From Diplonema japonicum (taxonomy: Eukaryota > Euglenozoa > Diplonemea > Diplonemida > Diplonemidae), in assembly GCA_964019335.1 (NCBI GenBank), contig OZ025719.1, positions 186,001 to 250,000 on the forward strand: 64,000 bases of DNA, written 5' to 3'. The notes beneath the pieces are model-generated. The model had not been told where the DNA came from. It searched no databases and saw nothing but the letters and a program-made list of their open reading frames with translations. Positions 59,525 to 64,000 of the stretch are shown here, piece after piece. Numbering within the stretch: position 1 is the first letter of the stretch; every line of letters begins with the position of its first letter. Made by a program: the position numbers and the translations under genes.

Positions 59525-60263
59525 GCAGCACACCCCTTCACAGGCACCTGGTCCTTTAAACCTAGGGAAGGAACAAGCAGCAACAAAGAAAAAAAAAAAA
59601 AAAAACTGTCAGAACCTACTTTAAGAGTAACAACCGCAAACACGACAAGGCAAATTTTGATTTTGCATTGTGTCACATTTTCGCGGGGTTTCTCTTGAAA
59701 CAATAGTGAACAAAAACCCCCACCCACCCACCCACCCAGGTCAAGCTGTATTAGACACCTTGGTCCACGTCACCATTCATGTTCTATTTGGGAGGGTAAT
59801 CCCCGTATCCCATTCCGCGTGAAATATTCCCCATGATTACAACATCCTAGTTCGGGGCGACTTCTCTCAGTGCCCCTATCTTCTTTATTTACCCTGTTTC
59901 TTATAAAAATGCATAAAGCCCGTTCGTTGTACGTCGCTGTGCTTGTTATATTTCACTAGGGCACAAAAAACACGGATCAGTACGTCGGGAGGCAGCGGTT
60001 GCTTCCTCTTTTTCTTTGTTTCCTCTCTCAAGTTCCATTTTTCTTTTTCCTCTGTTCTTTTTTCTCCCCACGTCTCCACCTTTTTTTAGAGCATTGCACA
60101 ATCCTCTTCAGTATAGAGGCTGCATGCTCGCAGGGGCTGACCTTACTCGTTTTATTCAATATTCATTTTCTTTTTCTTTTTTAAAGCTCCTTTTTTTTCA
60201 CTCTTATAACACACCCCCCGACAGGCTATTCACAGCACGCTTCTTTTATAAATTCTAAAAAAG
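59525..60263. other. Gene-free spacer
   Basis: Mostly unique sequence with a CCCACCCACCCA stretch at 59721-59739 and pyrimidine-rich DNA from 59995 to 60195. No gene is recognised. Confidence 0.6.
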
Positions 60264-61073
60264 ATGAAGATGGACGGTCTTGTGTTCGTGGTGACGGGAG
60301 GAGCGTCCGGTCTCGGGGAGGCGGTTGTGAGGATGGTGATTGAGAACAACGGGCGGGCTGCGATCTGGGACATGAACACGAAGAGGGGGAATGCGCTTGC
60401 GGAGGAGCTGGGGGCGACGGAGAGGATCGCGGTGTGCAAGGTGAACGTGACGAGCGAGGAGGACGTGGACAAGGCGGTGGCGGCGACGGTGGAGAAGTTC
60501 GGGCGGATCGACGTGTGCGTGAACTCCGCCGGAGTAGGAGGGGCGTGCCTCACTGTGAACAGGAAGGGAGAGGCGCACGGGGTGAAGGCCTACGAGAGAA
60601 TCGTGGCGATCAACCTGATGGGGACCTTCCTGTGCGCGTCGCGTTGCGCGGCGCAGATGTCGAAGCAGGAGGTGAACGACGAGGGGGGCAGGGGCCTCAT
60701 CGTCAACATCTCGTCGGTGGCGGCGATGGACGGGCAGAATGGTCAGCTCGCCTACAGCGCCTCGAAGGCGGGGGTGGTCGGGATGACCCTCCCCATGGCA
60801 CGCGACCTCTCCAAGATGGGGATCCGCGTCAACACGATCTGCCCGGGGATCTTCGACACCCCGCTCGTCGGGGCGAAGAAGCCTGTCGACAACCGCGACG
60901 TCCAGAAGCTCGGCCGCGTTCAGCAGTCCCTCCTCAGCGGGCAGCTCTTCCCCAACTCCCGCTTCGGCCGCCCCTCCGAGATCGCCCAGCTCATCAAGGC
61001 CATGGCTGAGATCACCTACTTCAACGCTGAGACCGTCCGCCTCGACGCAGGTATCAGGATGCCCAAGCTTTGA
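60264..61073 (+). CDS. Short-chain dehydrogenase, HSD10/HSD17B10-like
   Basis: This is a 269-residue classical short-chain dehydrogenase. The NAD-binding Rossmann motif is VVTGGASGLGEAVVR (residues 9-23), an Asp ending the second strand (AIWDMN) favours NAD over NADP, CVNSAGVGG is the NAG-type loop, and the catalytic set is NISSVAA plus YSASKAG. INLMGTFLCASRCA and ICPGIFDTPL are typical of HSD10 (3-hydroxyacyl-CoA dehydrogenase type 2), a mitochondrial enzyme of isoleucine and fatty-acid breakdown. Length matches HSD10 (about 261). The gene is much richer in G+C, especially at third positions, than most neighbours; high expression or recent acquisition are both possible. Confidence 0.85.
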   Translation: MKMDGLVFVVTGGASGLGEAVVRMVIENNGRAAIWDMNTKRGNALAEELGATERIAVCKVNVTSEEDVDKAVAATVEKFGRIDVCVNSAGVGGACLTVNRKGEAHGVKAYERIVAINLMGTFLCASRCAAQMSKQEVNDEGGRGLIVNISSVAAMDGQNGQLAYSASKAGVVGMTLPMARDLSKMGIRVNTICPGIFDTPLVGAKKPVDNRDVQKLGRVQQSLLSGQLFPNSRFGRPSEIAQLIKAMAEITYFNAETVRLDAGIRMPKL

Positions 61074-61250
61074 AGTGGGTGAGATGAAAGGGGGGAAAGA
61101 AGATTTTTTTGTGTCTCAAAGGTAGAATGCTCACCTTGGTCGCATGCGCAAAAAGTTGTGGCCCGTTGAAACACAAGGAAAAAAAGGGGGGGAGGGGGGA
61201 AAGAAACATGCCTTTCGAAAAAGAATAACTATTGATTTATGAAAAATAAA

Positions 61251-61370
61251 GTAGACTTTATTTCCCGCGGCTGATAATCTGTCCCAAGGGGGTGATTTTC
61301 CCTCGCTTTGCTCGTGAAAATCAAATTCCGAGGGACAGATTATCAGCCAAGGGAAAGAGTAAGTCCACTA
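61251..61370. repeat. 120-bp foldback element
   Basis: AGTAGACTTTATTTCCCGCG and GGCTGATAATCTGTCCC (61251-61286) pair with the inverted copy at 61333-61370, perfectly over GCTGATAATCTGTCCC. The loop carries a smaller hairpin (GATTTTCC/GTGAAAATC). Confidence 0.75.
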
Positions 61371-61692
61371 ATTCATGAATACGTAATTTTATTTATTTTC
61401 TGGTTCCCGATGGCACTCCCCAAAACCCCCAAAGCCAGGAAGTCCACTGCGAGGATTTGACGTAACATCAAAACAGGGGGTTGCTTGCACTGCTCGTCCA
61501 CGCCTTCGGCACGGCAGTCAACCTGGGCCAGTCTTGCAATTTTGTGCTTCTGCTCCATGGTATGGTTCAGGCGGCTATAAAGGGACCAGTGGCTCGACGG
61601 CTTAGCCCTCCTTTGTACAGGGCATCGAACTTCGTTATCATGTCAGCCTCCCTGGGCTTTCTGGTGCGGATGCGGCTGAACCCGATGGGAAC

Positions 61693-61918
61693 TCCCTGAG
61701 GAACCTGGGTGCACCAGCGACGCATGGCCCCTGTTCTCGTCCACCCAAACAGCTCCCTACTTAGAGGGGCTGCGAGTGATGTTCTTACCGCAGATGCCAT
61801 CCATGACTAAAAGGCAAACCCCGACAGGCAACACCAAGATGCAACAGCAGAATGGTGACAGGCACGTGTAGGATCCCTGTCCACGGTGGGCACCAACCAT
61901 GGCACAAATACCGCAGAA
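61693..61918 (+). mobile_element. Retroelement relic, copy d (3' fragment)
   Basis: It closely matches 8841-9060 of copy a, sharing GAACCTGGGTGCACCAGCGA, CCTGTTCTCGTCCACCCAAA, AATGGTGACAGGCACGTGTA and GTCCACGGTGGGCACCAACC, with small indels and substitutions. It retains no open frame. Confidence 0.8.
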
Positions 61919-62383
61919 ATTTGTTGATTTCTGGCCTCTTTTCTGAAGCCATTTTCACAAATCTGCAGAAAACATGAGGGAAGAAATAAAGTAGGGAAAT
62001 ATGGAAAACTTTCCCGGCTCTAGCCAAAATCCCATCCAGAAAATAAATAAAATAGAAAACTTTTCTTTTTGCTTGGAGCCAACACCGACCTCCTTAACTC
62101 TTATATATTTCTTCTTGGGCACCCCATGCACACTGAAATTTTATCGAGTTTCTTTTCCTTTTTGTTCGGCTTTCATCATTCTGCAGGATAAAGAACACCG
62201 ATTTTTGCATGAAAGTCGCCAACTCTTTCTGTTCTCTGAAAGCCTGAAAGGTTCATCATCACCCACCACTGTGATATTGATCTTTTCCTAAACGTTTATT
62301 TATTCGCTTTTTACTTCTTTTTTTTTTTGATTTCTCCTTTTTTATTCCCACAAAACGTCCGTTGGACTGCATCGCGAGCTTTC

Positions 62384-62385
62384 AG
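62384..62385 (+). promoter_or_regulatory. Predicted trans-splice acceptor
   Basis: CGAGCTTTCAG ends at 62385, 23 bases before the ATG at 62409. Confidence 0.45.
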
Positions 62386-62408
62386 ATTCACACAAACACA
62401 ACATAAAC

Positions 62409-64000
62409 ATGAAGTTATTTGCAGTGCTTGCGCTGCTTTCGGCAGGCTCTATGGCGAATGTGACCCCTTTGCCACCAACCAGTGCCCCTTCTACTTATGC
62501 CCCACCGACCAATGCCCCTTCTACTTATGCACCACCGACCAGTGCCCCTTCTACTTCTGCGCCGGGTTCACCTGTTACTTATGCACCACCGACCAGTGCC
62601 CCTTCTACTTATGCACCACCGACCAATGCCCCTTCTACTTCTGCGCCGGGTTCACCTGTTACTTACGCACCACCGACCAGTGCCCCTTCTACTTCTGCGC
62701 CGGGTTCACCTGTTACTTATGCACCACCGACCAGTGCCCCTTCTACTTACGCCCCACCGACCAGTGCCCCTTCTACTTATGCCCCACCGACCAGTGCCCC
62801 TTCTACTTCTGCGCCGGGTTCACCTGTTACTTACGCACCACCGACCAGTGCACCACCGACCAGTGCCCCTTCTACTTCTGCGCCGGGTTCACCTGTTACT
62901 TATGCACCACCGACCAGTGCCCCTTCTACTTCTGCGCCGGGTTCACCTGTTACTTATGCACCACCGACCAGTGCCCCTTCTACTTCTGCGCCGGGTTCAC
63001 CTGTTACTTATGCACCACCGACCAGTGCCCCTTCTACTTCTGCGCCGGGTTCACCTGTTACTTATGCACCACCGACCAGTGCCCCTTCTACTTATGCACC
63101 ACCGACCAATGCCCCTTCTACTTACGCACCACCGACCAGTGCCCCTTCTACTTCTGCGCCGGGTTCACCTGTTACTTATACACCACCGACCAGTGCCCCT
63201 TCTACTTATGCACCACCGACCAATGCCCCTTCTACTTATGCACCACCGACCAGTGCCCCTTCTACTTATGCCCCACCAACCAATGCCCCTTCTACTTATG
63301 CACCACCGACCAGTGCCCCTTCTACTTCTGCGCCGGGTTCACCTGTTACTTATGCACCACCGACCAGTGCCCCTTCTACTTATGCACCACCGACCAATGC
63401 CCCTTCTACTTATGCCCCACCAACCAATGCCCCTTCTACTTATGCACCACCGACCAGTGCCCCTTCTACTTCTGCGCCGGATTCACCTGTTACTTACGCA
63501 CCACCGACCAATGCCCCTTCTACTTATGCCCCACCTACCAGCCGTGTCCCAACCGGTTCCCCTGGTGCACTCGTTACTTCTGCCCCTTCTACTTACGCCC
63601 CACCGACCAGTGCCACCTCGTCAAGCGCACCCGTTCCGATGTCTTCTTCTGGTCCTGCTACACCTATTCCGCCAACCAGCGTCACCGGTTCACCCGCCAC
63701 TTCTGCTCCTGCTAGCAAGATGCCAAGCCCTTCGAACGGACCTGTGACATCAAGCCCGGCCTCTGGTGCCCCCAGGCCTTCTTCTGGTCCTGTCACACCT
63801 TCTGTCGCGCCACCAACCAGCGCCCCTTCGTCTGGTGCGCCTATTCCTACCTCTGGTCCTGCGAGCAAGATTCCGATGCCTTCTTCTGGTCCTGCGACGC
63901 CTCTTCCGCCAACCAGCGTTACCGGTTCACCCGCCACTTCTGCTCCTGCAAGCAAGATGCCAAGCCCTTCGAACGGACCTGTCTCATCAAGCCCGGCCTC
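62409..64000 (+). CDS. Mucin-like secreted protein, partial (runs off the window)
   Basis: The ATG at 62409 opens a signal peptide (MKLFAVLALLSAGSMA) and then a frame that stays open to the window edge, at least 530 residues. The body is Pro/Thr/Ser/Ala repeats: PPTSAPSTYA and PPTNAPSTYA ten-residue units, with APSTSAPGSPVTYAPPTS fifteen-residue variants, then a less regular region (SSGPATPIPPTSVTGSPATS, ASKMPSPSNGPV). It is probably heavily O-glycosylated and extracellular or membrane-anchored; the C-terminus is not visible. PSPSNGPV links it to the mucin-like gene at 57512. Two other frames are also open across the repeat, but they lack a signal peptide and end inside the window. Confidence 0.75.
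   Translation, partial: MKLFAVLALLSAGSMANVTPLPPTSAPSTYAPPTNAPSTYAPPTSAPSTSAPGSPVTYAPPTSAPSTYAPPTNAPSTSAPGSPVTYAPPTSAPSTSAPGSPVTYAPPTSAPSTYAPPTSAPSTYAPPTSAPSTSAPGSPVTYAPPTSAPPTSAPSTSAPGSPVTYAPPTSAPSTSAPGSPVTYAPPTSAPSTSAPGSPVTYAPPTSAPSTSAPGSPVTYAPPTSAPSTYAPPTNAPSTYAPPTSAPSTSAPGSPVTYTPPTSAPSTYAPPTNAPSTYAPPTSAPSTYAPPTNAPSTYAPPTSAPSTSAPGSPVTYAPPTSAPSTYAPPTNAPSTYAPPTNAPSTYAPPTSAPSTSAPDSPVTYAPPTNAPSTYAPPTSRVPTGSPGALVTSAPSTYAPPTSATSSSAPVPMSSSGPATPIPPTSVTGSPATSAPASKMPSPSNGPVTSSPASGAPRPSSGPVTPSVAPPTSAPSSGAPIPTSGPASKIPMPSSGPATPLPPTSVTGSPATSAPASKMPSPSNGPVSSSPA
62468..63540 (+). repeat. 30-bp coding minisatellite
   Basis: CCACCGACCAGTGCCCCTTC followed by TACTTATGCA is repeated more than 30 times. A 15-bp addition (TGCGCCGGGTTCACCTGTTA region) makes 45-bp variants. 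All lengths are multiples of three, and the array is more uniform than that of the mucin-like gene at 57.5 kb. Confidence 0.9.

Larger units (their letters stand above)
61074..62408. other. Spacer with a foldback element and retroelement debris
   Basis: Contains the hairpin at 61251-61370 and the retroelement 3' fragment at 61693-61918. The stretch 61373-61800 has antisense frames of 61 and 77 codons of unknown origin. The rest is unremarkable. Confidence 0.6.

Noticed and set aside
57600..63540. Regular repeats that might suggest a CRISPR array
   Set aside because: There are no constant repeats with unique spacers; the arrays are in-frame coding minisatellites in a eukaryotic gene.
62327..63747. 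Two other plus-strand frames (462 and 421 codons) over the 30-bp repeat
   Set aside because: They lack a signal peptide and end inside the window, while the frame from 62409 has one and stays open.
1..64000. tRNA, rRNA and snRNA genes
   Set aside because: I looked for T-loop (GGTTCRANTCC) and other conserved motifs and saw none in a suitable setting; the few GGTTC hits lie inside genes. A covariance-model search would be decisive.

Overview
The window is nuclear DNA from a protist, most likely a diplonemid (Euglenozoa, Paradiplonema/Diplonema-like). The best evidence is a 37-nt stretch at 32298-32334 that, as I remember the published sequence, almost matches the diplonemid spliced-leader (SL) exon. 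It ends in ACAGTTTCTGTACTTTATTG and is followed by GT. Other features agree: every convincing gene (about 27) is on the + strand; several start codons lie a few bases after a pyrimidine tract plus AG, as trans-splicing requires; cis-introns are GT-AG and mostly 35-66 nt; spacers are packed with homopolymer runs of all four bases. TAA, TAG and TGA all act as stops.

Layout. 1-4.8 kb: a small basic protein, two NYN/PIN-type RNase-like paralogues in tandem, an ankyrin protein and a small secreted protein. 4.85-6.13 kb: a DNA transposon with ~40-bp terminal inverted repeats and a hAT-like dimerisation fragment. 6.3-8.2 kb: a RING-less MAT1-like protein and a two-PDZ protein. 8.4-12.4 kb: retroelement debris and homopolymer spacer. 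12.4-21.3 kb: an amino-acid transporter, a retroelement relic with an AP-endonuclease domain, a PDZ/coiled-coil protein and a four-exon protein ending in an RNA polymerase II CTD-interacting domain. 21.4-22.6 kb: two repeat arrays. 22.7-29.8 kb: a TPR-GT61 glycosyltransferase, an ERMP1-like M28 metallopeptidase, a nest of foldback elements and a multipass membrane protein. 30.1-35.9 kb: a cyclic-nucleotide-binding protein, the SL-tagged retroelement relic, a C2/coiled-coil protein and a CCR4/Angel-like nuclease with a CCCH finger. 36.9-44.0 kb: VPS39 and a large ABCF protein (ABCF1/ABC50-like). 44.0-54.7 kb: a possible mini-gene, a Kv channel, a purple acid phosphatase and a 1601-aa alpha-solenoid protein that looks like the C-terminal part of a STAND/APAF-1-type protein. 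54.8-61.1 kb: protein phosphatase 1 inhibitor-3, DNA polymerase beta, a small membrane protein, a mucin-like type I membrane protein and an HSD10-like dehydrogenase. 61-64 kb: a foldback element, more retroelement debris and a second mucin-like secreted protein that runs off the window.

The genes are mostly unrelated housekeeping and membrane functions, as expected of unidirectional polycistronic clusters rather than operons with shared function. The accessory DNA is the unusual part: a retroelement family that retains the endonuclease and a C-terminal block but no reverse transcriptase in this window, an SL exon fused to one copy, at least six foldback elements, and a dispersed ~100-bp repeat whose pyrimidine tract now lies at the predicted trans-splice acceptor of a gene.
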